Source: Actinomycetes bacterium (GTDB taxonomy: Bacteria; Actinomycetota; Acidimicrobiia; Acidimicrobiales; Acidimicrobiaceae). Taken from it: 44,099 bases of DNA. Position 1 is the first letter of the stretch; every line of letters begins with the position of its first letter. The stretch is from the NCBI GenBank assembly GCA_021786375.1, contig JAJYNL010000064.1, forward strand, positions 1 to 44,099. Direction: 5' to 3'. Positions 1-8,098 of the stretch are shown here, in pieces. The position numbers and the translations under genes were made by a program. The notes beneath the pieces were generated by a model that saw nothing but the letters and a program-made list of their open reading frames with translations, did no database searches and was not told the DNA's origin.

Positions 1-1
1 G

Positions 2-52
2 CTCTCCCAGGCGCAATCGCTGCCCCAGCTGCTCCTCAAGCTGATTCCCTAG
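2..52 (+). CDS. C-terminal end of a flagellin-like protein (partial, runs off the left edge)
   Basis: Only the last 16 codons are in the window, reading LSQAQSLPQLLLKLIP and then TAG. Flagellins typically end in a helix of the type (L)-A/S-Q-A-N/Q-x-(L/V)-P-Q-x-x-L-x-L-(L/I), which this tail resembles. A strong hairpin follows at once, and a PilZ gene and flgB-C-fliE come next, which fits a flagellin gene. The D0 helix match covers too few residues to be certain. Other axial proteins such as FlgL usually end differently, but they cannot be excluded from this fragment. Confidence 0.4.
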   Translation, partial: LSQAQSLPQLLLKLIP

Positions 53-61
53 GCAGACCCC

Positions 62-92
62 GGTGGCCGGGGCTTTCTAAGCCCCGGCCACC
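62..92 (+). terminator. GC-rich hairpin terminator after the flagellin-like gene
   Basis: A perfect 13-14 bp inverted repeat (62-74 with 80-92, loop TTCTA or TCT) begins 10 bases after the stop codon of the upstream gene. No T-tract follows, which is usual for high-GC actinobacteria. It probably ends or stabilises the upstream transcript and separates it from the PilZ-flgB genes. Confidence 0.6.
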
Positions 93-197
93 CCTTCACC
101 TCGTGCGCCCGGGCTGCCTACCTCGCGGCCTGCGGCGCTTGCCAAGCCCAAGCCCATCCAAACCACGCTGCGCCACCCACACCCGGAGTCCGCCCGG

Positions 198-899
198 ATG
201 AAAGCTCCCCAAGTGGAACCCTACAACCAGCACCCTTCGGCCTTCGGCCATCCGCTCGCGGTCGGAGAGCTGCTGGTCATCCGCTTCAGGGAGCCCCCGC
301 CCTCCGCTATCCGCCGCCCAGGCGCCAAGCTTGCTCTTACCGCCTCGGCAATCGTGGCCGGGGCAACGCCAGACTCCGTGGTGGTGCGCCTGGTGCTCCC
401 GCCCGGCCCCGACGAAGCCGGCGGCTGCAAAGCCATAGCGGTGCTGGCTCAAGGGCGCGGGAGTCTGGTGGCTGAGGTGCGAGCGATCCCCGTCACGATC
501 GCCGGCGAGCGACTTCTGGAACTGCGCCTCCTGTCTGGGTGGCGGCGGGTCGACAGGCGGGAGTCCCTTCGCATCAACTGCGCGCTGCGAGCAAGGGTCG
601 CCCCGGAGGGTGCACATGCTGAGCTGGCGTTCGTCTCCCGGGCCATCGACATCTCGCACCTAGGCGTCGCAGTCGCCTCCACGCCGGAGATGGGGGAGCA
701 TTTCTCCCGCGAGGGATTCGCGAGATGCTGGCTGGACCTGCTCGGGGCGACCCTCGAGCTGCACTGCAGGGTGGCATCAGTTGGATACGACCGGATCGGC
801 CTCGCCTTCCGGAGGCCCGACGCGCACGCCCAGCGGATCATCGGCGCATACCTCTTCCGGTTGCAAGTACAGGAACGACCCCGCGAAGAGCAAGAGTAG
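198..899 (+). CDS. PilZ-domain c-di-GMP-binding protein (YcgR-like)
   Basis: A 233-residue soluble protein. An N-terminal beta-rich domain (about 18-110) resembles the YcgR N-terminal half. The C-terminal PilZ domain (about 114-225) has both ligand motifs: an arginine cluster R116-R117-V-D-R120-R121 giving RxxxR, and D151-I-S153-H-L-G156 giving (D/N)xSxxG. Proteins of this kind bind cyclic di-GMP and, as YcgR, act on FliG/MotA to slow the flagellar motor. Its place just before the flgB operon and the presence of fliG and motA downstream suit a motor brake. That function is inferred; c-di-GMP binding is strongly indicated by the motifs. The ATG has GGAG about nine bases upstream. No membrane segment is visible. 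Confidence 0.88.
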   Translation: MKAPQVEPYNQHPSAFGHPLAVGELLVIRFREPPPSAIRRPGAKLALTASAIVAGATPDSVVVRLVLPPGPDEAGGCKAIAVLAQGRGSLVAEVRAIPVTIAGERLLELRLLSGWRRVDRRESLRINCALRARVAPEGAHAELAFVSRAIDISHLGVAVASTPEMGEHFSREGFARCWLDLLGATLELHCRVASVGYDRIGLAFRRPDAHAQRIIGAYLFRLQVQERPREEQE

Positions 900-926
900 C
901 AAAACAGGATGTTTGCAAAATACACC

Positions 927-954
927 TAAAGGCTTCGCCGCGGTATTCCGAAAG
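927..954 (+). promoter_or_regulatory. Possible sigma-28-like promoter before flgB
   Basis: In the 134-base gap between the PilZ gene and flgB there is TAAA (927-930), 16 bases, then TCCGAAAG (947-954). The sigma-28 consensus is TAAA-N15-GCCGATAT/A, so the -35 core matches and the -10 box matches at about five of eight positions. It is much weaker than the element at 11135-11161 and is offered only as a candidate. Confidence 0.25.
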
Positions 955-1033
955 ACTGTCCAGAGCATGGACCGCTCGAATTACACACCAGGGAAGGGCT
1001 GCTCGGAAGTACATCACATTCGAGAGGTACCAC

Positions 1034-1381
1034 TTGTCGAACCTGGCAATCAACACCCTCGCCTACGCCCTTGACGGGCTGGGCATGAGCCAGCGGGCCA
1101 TAGCTAACAACATCTCAAACGTCGACACCCCCGGCTTCACCGCCACCAACGTTGATTTCGCCTCCTCGCTGCAGCAGGCGTTGGCCTCCCCAAACCCGGC
1201 CGCTACGGCGACCGTCTCGGTCTCTCCGAGCCCTAATCCCCCAAACTCTTCGGGCAACAACGTCAGCCTTTCGGGCCAGATGGTCGCGCTGGAGAACGCG
1301 ACCATGTCCTATCAGGCCGATATCAGCCTGATAGAGCAGCAGTTCAAGCTGCTCTCGGGCTCGATGGGGGGCCAGTTCTGA
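1034..1381 (+). CDS. flgB: Flagellar basal-body proximal rod protein FlgB
   Basis: A 115-residue protein, normal for FlgB. The N-terminal rod motif is clear: an amphipathic helix, then A-I-A-N-N-I-S-N-V-D-T-P-G-F, the signature shared by rod and hook proteins. The C-terminus carries the second helix that closes the D0 coiled coil. The reading frame stays open far upstream, but homology begins at the TTG at 1034, which has GAGAGG six bases before it, so I use that start. The stop overlaps the flgC ATG (TGATG). FlgB forms the proximal rod with FlgC and FliE, exported through the flagellar type III apparatus. First structural gene of the operon. Confidence 0.9.
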   Translation: MSNLAINTLAYALDGLGMSQRAIANNISNVDTPGFTATNVDFASSLQQALASPNPAATATVSVSPSPNPPNSSGNNVSLSGQMVALENATMSYQADISLIEQQFKLLSGSMGGQF

Positions 1382-1818
1382 TGTCACTTTTCCCGGCCAT
1401 CTCCATTGCCGGCACCGGCGTCAGCGCCGACCAGACCTGGTTGGACGCCATCGCGTCAAACGTCGCCAACGCCAATGACACGGTCAGCACCAACCAGCAG
1501 ATATATCAGCCTCAGGAGATCGTGGTAGCCGCCCAGCAGCCCTCCGCCCCGCTCTCGGAGGTGCCGAACTCGACTGGAGCGTCGCTCGGCTCCGGCGTGG
1601 CGGTCACCGGGGTTACCACCTACTCCGCCAACGGCCAGCTGACCTACGACCCCACCAACCCGCTCGCCGACGCGCAGGGCAACGTCCGCCAGACCGGTGT
1701 CAACCTTGGCCACGAGCTTGCCACCATGGTCGAAGCGCAAACCTCGTACCAGGCGAACGTTTCGGTCATCAATCACGCCAAGACCGCCTACATGGCGGCC
1801 ATGCAGATCGGAGCCTAA
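1381..1818 (+). CDS. flgC: Flagellar basal-body rod protein FlgC
   Basis: A 145-residue protein of normal FlgC length. The N-terminus has the S-I-A-G-T-G-V-S-A-D-Q-x-W-L-D-A-I-A-S-N-V-A-N-A-N pattern, the rod-protein motif in its FlgC form. The C-terminus ends with E-A-Q-T-S-Y-Q-A-N and a final amphipathic helix, the second half of the D0 coiled coil. It starts one base inside the flgB stop and is followed two bases later by fliE, so the three rod genes are probably translationally coupled. Its product builds the proximal rod of the flagellar drive shaft. Confidence 0.95.
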   Translation: MSLFPAISIAGTGVSADQTWLDAIASNVANANDTVSTNQQIYQPQEIVVAAQQPSAPLSEVPNSTGASLGSGVAVTGVTTYSANGQLTYDPTNPLADAQGNVRQTGVNLGHELATMVEAQTSYQANVSVINHAKTAYMAAMQIGA

Positions 1819-1820
1819 GG

Positions 1821-2132
1821 TTGATACCCGCCATTCCCTCCATCGGACCGATCGCTCCGTCCGCCGCCGTCCAGCCGGCAACGCAGGCCGCCAACGCGCC
1901 TGCGACCGCAGGAGGCTCCTCCTTCGGCGACATCCTCGCCAACGCGGTTGACGCCATGCAGGGCGCCCAGTCCACCGCCCAGGTTCAGAGCGCGCAGGTG
2001 GCGGCGGGCAGCGGGAACGTGACGGATGCGATGATCTCCTCGACCCAGGCGGTGCTGGACGCCCAGCTCTTCGTCTCGCTGCGCAACTCGGCCACAAGCG
2101 CCATCAACCAGCTCCTCTCCACCCCGTTCTAG
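1821..2132 (+). CDS. fliE: Flagellar hook-basal body complex protein FliE
   Basis: A 103-residue protein. The first 30 residues are Ala/Pro-rich and variable. The remaining FliE domain has F-G-D-I-L-A-N-A-V-D and ends with the family pattern V-L-D-A-Q-L-F-V-S-L-R-N and a short helical tail. FliE joins the MS ring (FliF) to the rod and is the first rod component exported. The start is TTG at 1821, two bases after the flgC stop, with GGAG upstream inside the end of flgC. The TTG start may keep its level low, in line with the few copies per basal body; that point is inference. Confidence 0.92.
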   Translation: MIPAIPSIGPIAPSAAVQPATQAANAPATAGGSSFGDILANAVDAMQGAQSTAQVQSAQVAAGSGNVTDAMISSTQAVLDAQLFVSLRNSATSAINQLLSTPF

Positions 2133-2165
2133 CCGCCCTACCGGGATTTCAAAGGTCACGACACA

Positions 2166-3689
2166 ATGGCAACCAACAACGCCCTCGCGCGCGCCCAACA
2201 GAATACGACCCGCTTCCTCCAGGCCTTCTCCATGGCTCAGCGGGTGGTGATCATCGTCGGTGTCGCTGCGGTCGTGGTCGGCTCGCTCTTCTTCATGAAG
2301 GTCACCTCCAAGCCGAGTTACGCGCCGCTGTTCACCAATCTCTCCGCCAGTGACGCTGCGGCGATGACCCAGAAACTCCAGTCGGCAGGCGTCCCCTATC
2401 AACTCGCCAACGGGGGGGCAACCATCCTGGTACCGCAGTCGGTGGTCTATCAGGAGCGAATCGACATGGCCCAAGCCGGTCTCCCGGCAAACTCCACCGT
2501 CGGTCTCGCGCTGCTGGACAAGGTGGGCATAACCACCAGCCAGATCACCCAGCAGGCGGACTACCAGCAGGCCCTGCAGGGGGAGCTGGCCAGCACGATC
2601 GAGTCGATCAACGGGGTCACCAACGCCCAGGTGAACCTGGCGCTCCCCCCGACCGACGTCTTCGCCATCTCCCAGAGTCAGAATCCGTCGGCCTCCGTTC
2701 TGGTCACGCTGTCGCCCGGTGCCTCCCTCAGCCCTCAGCAGGCTCAGGCCATCGTCCACCTGGTCGCATCCTCGATCCCCAACCTCTCACCAGGGAACGT
2801 GACCGTCGTCGACCAGAACGGGAACATCCTGGCGGCGCCCGGCTTCGACAACACCGCCTCGCTCGACACCAGCTCCACCACCGCATTCGACTCCCAGCTG
2901 GAGTCGGAGCTGACCTCGCTGCTGCAGAACGCTGCCGGCGCGGGCCACGTCGCCGTCAAGGTCGCAGCACAGCTCAACTTCAACCAGACCACCACCAAGA
3001 GCCAGACCATCCAGACCAGCCCCAAAGGCACGCCGGTCACGGTACCGACCCAGACCTCCTCCTCCACCCAGACCTATACCGGCAACGGCACGGTGCCCGG
3101 CGGGGTCCTGGGTTCGATCACGCCGGCTTCCGGCAACAACCAGACCTCCAACTACAATCAGAAGCAGACCCAGACCAGCTATGCCGTCGGGCAGGTCAAT
3201 CAGACCACCCAGCAGGCGCCCGGCCAGATCCAGCGCCTTTCGGTCGCCGTCCTGATCGACTCGGCGGTGAAGGGTATAAACGTCGGGCAAATAAAGTCGC
3301 TGGTGGCGGCGGCAGCCGGAATCAATCCACAACGCGGCGACACCGTCTCGGTGGTTCGCATGCCCTTTGCCCCACCTGCCTCCGCAGCCAAGGCTGCGAA
3401 CTCGCTGATGACCGGCGTCCTGCCTATGGCCAAGACCGCTCTTCTGGCCCTCGCCCTAGTGGCGGTGGTCCTCCTAATCCTGCGCAGTGGCGGCAGGCGC
3501 AACGCCCAAGCCGAGCTGGACGAGGATGAGGAGGGCTACGCCGCGGCTCTTCCGACCGGGGAACTTGCGGCCATAGGGGCGGGGATCCCGGCCAACAAGG
3601 TGCGCGTGGCCGAGGTGGCCGACTTCATCGAGAACCGTCCCGACGACGTGGCCAAGCTGCTGCGCGTCTGGATGACGGCGAGGCAGTGA
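2166..3689 (+). CDS. fliF: Flagellar MS-ring protein FliF
   Basis: A 507-residue membrane protein, slightly shorter than the enterobacterial form. It has a first membrane helix at about 27-46, ring-building motifs with the conserved Y-x-x-L-F-x-N-L region just after it, a periplasmic part with a long Gln/Thr/Ser-rich stretch (about 275-350), a second membrane helix at about 423-441 and a cytoplasmic tail. The last 25 residues (V-A-D-F-I-E-N-R-P-D-D-V-A-K-L-L-R-V-W-M) form the FliG-binding helix. FliF oligomerises in the membrane to make the base of the motor and houses the export gate. The stop overlaps the fliG start, as expected for partners made in fixed ratio. Confidence 0.96.
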   Translation: MATNNALARAQQNTTRFLQAFSMAQRVVIIVGVAAVVVGSLFFMKVTSKPSYAPLFTNLSASDAAAMTQKLQSAGVPYQLANGGATILVPQSVVYQERIDMAQAGLPANSTVGLALLDKVGITTSQITQQADYQQALQGELASTIESINGVTNAQVNLALPPTDVFAISQSQNPSASVLVTLSPGASLSPQQAQAIVHLVASSIPNLSPGNVTVVDQNGNILAAPGFDNTASLDTSSTTAFDSQLESELTSLLQNAAGAGHVAVKVAAQLNFNQTTTKSQTIQTSPKGTPVTVPTQTSSSTQTYTGNGTVPGGVLGSITPASGNNQTSNYNQKQTQTSYAVGQVNQTTQQAPGQIQRLSVAVLIDSAVKGINVGQIKSLVAAAAGINPQRGDTVSVVRMPFAPPASAAKAANSLMTGVLPMAKTALLALALVAVVLLILRSGGRRNAQAELDEDEEGYAAALPTGELAAIGAGIPANKVRVAEVADFIENRPDDVAKLLRVWMTARQ

Positions 3690-4696
3690 TGCGGTCCCAA
3701 GAGCTCACCGGATCGCAGAAGGCCGCGGCGATCCTGGTGCAATTGGGCACCGAACGAGCCGAGAGGATCCTGCGCGGGATGAGCGAGGCCGAAGCGGTGG
3801 CACTCACTGTGGAAATAGCCAACCTCCCCACGCTAAACGCCGAGCAGATCGCAAAGGTTATGGACGAATTCGTGGAATCCGTGTCTGCAGTCGCCGCGGT
3901 GGCACAGGGTGGATTCGAGGTGGCGCGGGAAATCCTCGCCACCCGCGTTAGTCCCAAGGATGCCGACGAGCTTCTCGAAAAGCTGGTGGGAGAGGAGGAC
4001 CGCAGCCCGGTGGGATTCCTGGCGGAGGTCGAGCCCAACAAGGTCGCGTCGTTCCTGGCCTCCGAGCATCCACAGACGATCGCCCTGCTGCTCGCGTCCC
4101 TGCCGCCGGACGTCTCCGCCGCCATCCTCTCGGCCCTGCCCGAGGACGACCAGGCCGACATCTCACGCAGGATCGCGCTCATGGACAGCGTGGAGCCGTC
4201 GACGGTGAATGCGGTTGCCTCGGTGCTGCAGCAGAAGGTGTCGATGGTCTCCCGTGGCGAGGCGGCGACGGTACGTTCCGGGGTCCAGTCCCTGGTCGCC
4301 ATCTTGAACAAGGTCGAGCAAGGGGTGGAGCGCGGGATCCTGACGGAGCTCGAGGAGCTCGACGGGGACCTTGCAGACCGGGTGCGCAGCCAGATGTTCG
4401 TCTTCGACGACATCATCACCCTGGACGACAAGACGCTCCAGAAGGTGCTCCGCCAAATACCGGTGACCGACCTGGCAGTCTCGCTCAAGGGCTACGGGAG
4501 CAACTTACGCGAGGTGGTTATGCGCAACCTGTCCGAGCGCGCCGGCGAGGATCTTCTCGAGCAGATGGAGAACCTCGGCCCGGTGCGGAAGAGCACGGTC
4601 GAGATCGCGCGCATAGGCGTGGTGAAGGTCATCCGCGAACTCGAGGCCAAGGGCGAGATCATCCTGGCCCGTGGCGACGAAGAACTCATCAGTTGA
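3689..4696 (+). CDS. fliG: Flagellar motor switch protein FliG
   Basis: A 335-residue protein of standard length. It has an N-terminal FliF-binding domain beginning L-T-G-S-Q-K-A-A, a middle domain with the E126-H-P-Q129 motif used in FliM binding, and a C-terminal domain with M236-F-V-F-D-D and charged torque helix residues such as R, E and D around 255-315. FliG makes the C ring under the MS ring and receives force from MotA. A GTG lies one codon upstream (3686), but the ATG at 3689 forms the usual TGATG junction with fliF and is preferred. The FliM and FliN partners are not encoded in this window. Confidence 0.96.
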   Translation: MRSQELTGSQKAAAILVQLGTERAERILRGMSEAEAVALTVEIANLPTLNAEQIAKVMDEFVESVSAVAAVAQGGFEVAREILATRVSPKDADELLEKLVGEEDRSPVGFLAEVEPNKVASFLASEHPQTIALLLASLPPDVSAAILSALPEDDQADISRRIALMDSVEPSTVNAVASVLQQKVSMVSRGEAATVRSGVQSLVAILNKVEQGVERGILTELEELDGDLADRVRSQMFVFDDIITLDDKTLQKVLRQIPVTDLAVSLKGYGSNLREVVMRNLSERAGEDLLEQMENLGPVRKSTVEIARIGVVKVIRELEAKGEIILARGDEELIS

Positions 4697-4703
4697 GGAA
4701 GGA

Positions 4704-5333
4704 ATGGACGAAGTGGTTCCCCAAAATGCCGTCGTAGTGCCACTGACGTTTCCAGCGGTCGAGGAGCTTGCCGCGAACGGCGGCCCGGCCGCCCTGCGCA
4801 AGCCCGTTGACACGTTGGTCGACGAGGCCTTCGCCGCCGGCCTGGAGCAGGGCCGCCACGAAGGCGCCGCGGATGCCCAGGAGTCGCTCAGGCAGGCGCT
4901 CGCCGAGACGGAGCCTCGCCAGGAGCTCTTGGCCTCCCTCATCCAGGCCTTCGGAGCCCAGACCTCCCAGTCGCTCGCGCTGCGAGCCCAGGATGTGCTG
5001 GAACTGGCACTCGAGCTCACGGAAGCGCTCCTGGGATCACGCCCAGACCAGGGGATCGAACGCATGGCCGCCGAGCTCCCGAAGGTATTGGCACAGCTGG
5101 ACGTCACAACGGAAGTCGAGATAAGGATCCATCCCCGCTCAAGGGGGCACCTTTCCGAACTCCTCGAGTCCTTGCCGGTGGCGTTTCCGGCCCAGCTGAA
5201 AATCGTCGAGGACGAGCGCCTGGCTCTCGCCCAGGCCGTGGTCAGGTTCGGAGCCACCCGGGTCGACCTTGGCCCGGAAGCAGCTCTGCGCAGGCTGCGA
5301 GAGACCTTCGAGCAGTTGGTGCATACCAAGTGA
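4704..5333 (+). CDS. fliH: Flagellar assembly protein FliH
   Basis: A 209-residue protein. The N-terminal third is helical and includes A-G-L-E-Q-G-R-H-E-G, a short form of the glycine-repeat helix typical of FliH. The rest matches the C-terminal FliH / V-ATPase E-subunit domain. FliH forms a dimer that restrains and positions the FliI ATPase at the export gate. The start is the ATG at 4704, preceded by GAGGAAGGA and lying seven bases after the fliG stop. An in-frame start inside fliG exists but has no homology support. The last bases overlap the fliI GTG by four (GTGA), consistent with co-translation of the two partners. Confidence 0.88.
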   Translation: MDEVVPQNAVVVPLTFPAVEELAANGGPAALRKPVDTLVDEAFAAGLEQGRHEGAADAQESLRQALAETEPRQELLASLIQAFGAQTSQSLALRAQDVLELALELTEALLGSRPDQGIERMAAELPKVLAQLDVTTEVEIRIHPRSRGHLSELLESLPVAFPAQLKIVEDERLALAQAVVRFGATRVDLGPEAALRRLRETFEQLVHTK

Positions 5334-6640
5334 TCCCCGCTTCCTGGAAGGACGAGCTCAAACGATCGCTTCGCCCCGTGCCCGAGGGAAGGGTGTGCCG
5401 CATGGTTGGCCTGCACCTGGAAGTCGAGGGTGTAGACGCGGCCGTTGGCGAGGCGATCCGAGTGGAGATCGACGGCTCGGAAAAGATCCTGGCCGAGGTC
5501 GTCGCGATCAGCGACGGAAGGCTGGTCTGCATGCCATTCGGAGAGATGGCGGGGGTGCGCTTCGGCGCCACCGCCGTGCCTCTCAACCGGGCCCCGGCCG
5601 TGGCGGTTGGACGGTCGATACTCGGACGGATAGTCGACGCCAACGGCTCCCCCATCGACGGGCAAGGTCCGATCGAGGCCGAGGACATGGTCGGGGTGCT
5701 CAACGCCGCTCCGGCCCCCCTGGTCCGTCCCATCATCACCGAGCAGATGCCTCTGGGGGTTCGCGTCGTCGACACCATGGTGCCATGCGGCAAGGGGCAG
5801 CGGCTGGGCATATTCGCGGGTGCCGGAGTCGGCAAGTCCTCGTTGGTCTCGATGGCGATACGCGGGACCAAGGCGCCGGTAAAAGTGCTGGCCCTAATCG
5901 GCGAACGCGGCCGTGAAGTAAGGGAGTTCATCGAGCGCGACCTGGGCGAGGAGGGACTGTCCAGCGCCGCGGTGGTCGTCGCCACATCCGACCAGCCCCC
6001 CCTGATGCGAATTCGCGCCGCCCTAACCGCCACCCGGATCGCGGAGTGGTTCCGCGATCAGGGCGAGGACGTACTGCTAATCATGGATTCCCTCACCCGC
6101 CTGGCGATGGCCCAGCGCGAGGTGGGCATCTCCACAGGCGAGCCACCGACCATGCGCGGGTATCCACCGTCGGTCGGATCACTCATGGCGAGGCTCCTGG
6201 AAAGGGCGGGAAGCTCCGATCAGGGCTCGATCACAGCCCTCTACACCGTCCTGGTGGACGGGGACGACATGCTCGATCCCGTCGCCGACGCAGCCCGTTC
6301 CATCCTGGATGGGCACATCACGCTTTCGCGAGCCCGGGCGCAGATGTCCCGCTATCCCGCAGTTGACGTTCTTGACTCCGTATCGCGCCTCGAATCGTCA
6401 ATCCTGACCGATGACCAGCGCCTCCTGGTCCAGGCCGCACGAAGGATGTTGGCGGTCTACCAGTCCTCCGTCGACCTGATCGAGGTGGGGGCATACCGTG
6501 CCGGCGTCAATCCACAGCTGGATCTGGCCATAGCGCTTCGAGAACGCCTCGAAGAGGTCTTCTGCCAGGACGTGCACGAGCTCAGCCCACTGGAGACCTC
6601 CTGGTCGCGGCTGGCAGAGGCCATGGGGGGTGCGGGGTGA
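5330..6640 (+). CDS. fliI: Flagellum-specific export ATPase FliI
   Basis: A 436-residue F1-beta-like ATPase. The Walker A motif is G164-A-G-V-G-K-S-S171, Walker B is D247-V-L-L-I-M-D253, and the conserved G-E-R-G-R-E-V-R-E-F block is present, as are the T-x-x-E-P-P-x-x-R-G-Y-P-P-S and Y-x-V-L-V-(D/E)-G-D-D segments typical of FliI. The enzyme hydrolyses ATP to help feed substrates into the flagellar export channel. The start is GTG overlapping the fliH stop by four bases. The stop in turn overlaps the fliJ GTG by four, so fliH, fliI and fliJ form a coupled export module. Confidence 0.97.
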   Translation: MIPASWKDELKRSLRPVPEGRVCRMVGLHLEVEGVDAAVGEAIRVEIDGSEKILAEVVAISDGRLVCMPFGEMAGVRFGATAVPLNRAPAVAVGRSILGRIVDANGSPIDGQGPIEAEDMVGVLNAAPAPLVRPIITEQMPLGVRVVDTMVPCGKGQRLGIFAGAGVGKSSLVSMAIRGTKAPVKVLALIGERGREVREFIERDLGEEGLSSAAVVVATSDQPPLMRIRAALTATRIAEWFRDQGEDVLLIMDSLTRLAMAQREVGISTGEPPTMRGYPPSVGSLMARLLERAGSSDQGSITALYTVLVDGDDMLDPVADAARSILDGHITLSRARAQMSRYPAVDVLDSVSRLESSILTDDQRLLVQAARRMLAVYQSSVDLIEVGAYRAGVNPQLDLAIALRERLEEVFCQDVHELSPLETSWSRLAEAMGGAG

Positions 6641-7071
6641 GCGCCAAGAAGGGAAAGCTGGCCGTGGCCCTCCGGCTGGCCGAGGCCGAAAAGCGCCTTG
6701 CTCAGCTCGCCGTCGCCGAGGCAGCTAGGCGGCTTCAAGCGGCCCAAGAGGCCGAGGGGCTGGCTGTGGCCAGCACCTACTCACTCAGCCAAAACCTCCT
6801 GGTCCAGCCGGGAAGATCCGACCTGGCCCGGGCGGCACAGCTTTCGCAGTCCGCCGCACACCAGGAAGGACGGCGCACCGAGCTCCGCACGGCGGAGCTG
6901 TCGGCCTCGCTCATGGCTCTCCAAGATCGGCAGGCCTGGACCAATGCCGTAAGCAAGCTGATGGAAAAGCGCCGCCGGGAGGAGCTTTACCTGGAGGGAC
7001 GCCGCGCGACAGCCGAACTGGTCGAAGGGGCGGTGCGGCGCATGGGAGGCTACGATGACCTTCGTTCCTGA
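6637..7071 (+). CDS. fliJ: FliJ-like flagellar export chaperone
   Basis: A 144-residue, almost entirely alpha-helical coiled-coil protein rich in Ala, Glu, Arg and Gln, with repeats of the type R-L-A-E-A-E-K-R-L-A-Q-L. Length, fold and place directly after fliI fit FliJ, the stalk subunit inserted into the FliI hexamer that also escorts unused export chaperones. Sequence conservation in this family is low, so context carries much of the call. It starts at a GTG overlapping fliI by four bases, and its end overlaps the next gene by 17 bases. Confidence 0.75.
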   Translation: MSAKKGKLAVALRLAEAEKRLAQLAVAEAARRLQAAQEAEGLAVASTYSLSQNLLVQPGRSDLARAAQLSQSAAHQEGRRTELRTAELSASLMALQDRQAWTNAVSKLMEKRRREELYLEGRRATAELVEGAVRRMGGYDDLRS

Positions 7072-8098
7072 TGCCGTCACCCGCCTCCAGGACCTCGGAG
7101 CAACCTTCCAGCAGCTGGCGGGCCTCTCGTCCCCCGGGCAGATGCCCGCTCCAGGGCAGGCGACGACCCTCGGCTCGTTTACGGACTTCGCCTCGCTGCT
7201 CGGACAGATAGAGCGCCAACTGGCACCGGCCCAGGCAAGCCCGGCGTCCACCTCTGCGGCTCCCCCGCCAACGCCGGTACTCGCGATGGACGCCTCGACA
7301 GCCACAAGCGCCATGTTGGCGCCCACTTCCAACGCACCCGGCCCGGGATCCTTCGGCTCCCAGGTTGTCTCTGACGCCGGACGCTACCTTGGCGTGCCCT
7401 ACGCGTGGGGTGGCACATCGCCCAGCACGGGATTCGATTGCTCCGGCCTGGTACAGCATGTCTTTGCCGATCTAGGAGTCTCATTGCCCCGCACGGCGGC
7501 TGAGCAGTCCCAGGTCGGTGTCGCCGTCTCCGGGTTGCGCCAAGCACAGCCCGGAGACCTGATTTTCTACGGGTCGCCGGCGGAGCATGTGGGCATATAC
7601 GTTGGCAACGGCCTCATGATCAACGCGCCCGAGACGGGACAGGATGTCTCAGTCGCCCAGGTAGGGAATCCCACCTCCATTCGCCGGGTCTCGCCCGGCG
7701 CGGAGACGAGCACATCGATACCCGCCTGGATGGCCAGCGCCTTTTCCTCGGCAACCCAGGCTTACGGACTCCCCTCCGGCCTCCTGCAGGCCGTCGCCCG
7801 GACCGAGAGCGGCTTCAACCCCGGCGCCACCTCGCCCGCCGGAGCCCAGGGCCTGATGCAGATAATGCCTTCCACGGCAGCCGGTCTCGGAATCAACCCG
7901 CTCGATCCGATCCAATCCATCTATGGAGCCGCCGATCTCCTGGCACAAAAGATCAAGGCCTTCGGTTCAGTCCCCTTGGCGGTGGCGGCCTACAACGCCG
8001 GCGATCAGGCGGTGCGCCGCTATGGCGGAATCCCCCCGTATCCGGAGACCGTCAACTATGTGAACACCGTGATGAGCGGCATGGAGGTGAGCGGGTAA
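7055..8098 (+). CDS. Flagellar-operon NlpC/P60 + lytic transglycosylase fusion protein
   Basis: A 347-residue bifunctional peptidoglycan hydrolase. Residues 1-95 are Ala/Pro/Ser-rich with no Sec signal or membrane helix. Residues about 98-215 are an NlpC/P60 cysteine peptidase: F-D-C129-S-G-L, H178 in E-H-V-G-I-Y, and a polar third residue near N-A-P-E-T-G. Residues about 222-345 are a family-1 SLT domain with catalytic E251 in R-T-E-S-G-F-N-P, then G-A-Q-G-L-M-Q-I-M-P and A-Y-N-A-G. One domain would cut stem peptides, the other glycan strands. It lies between fliJ and fliK, overlapping both, where a FlgJ-type wall-penetrating enzyme is needed. Lack of a signal peptide suggests export by the flagellar apparatus; that is inference. 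The SLT-after-NlpC order is unusual. Confidence 0.88.
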   Translation: MTFVPDAVTRLQDLGATFQQLAGLSSPGQMPAPGQATTLGSFTDFASLLGQIERQLAPAQASPASTSAAPPPTPVLAMDASTATSAMLAPTSNAPGPGSFGSQVVSDAGRYLGVPYAWGGTSPSTGFDCSGLVQHVFADLGVSLPRTAAEQSQVGVAVSGLRQAQPGDLIFYGSPAEHVGIYVGNGLMINAPETGQDVSVAQVGNPTSIRRVSPGAETSTSIPAWMASAFSSATQAYGLPSGLLQAVARTESGFNPGATSPAGAQGLMQIMPSTAAGLGINPLDPIQSIYGAADLLAQKIKAFGSVPLAVAAYNAGDQAVRRYGGIPPYPETVNYVNTVMSGMEVSG

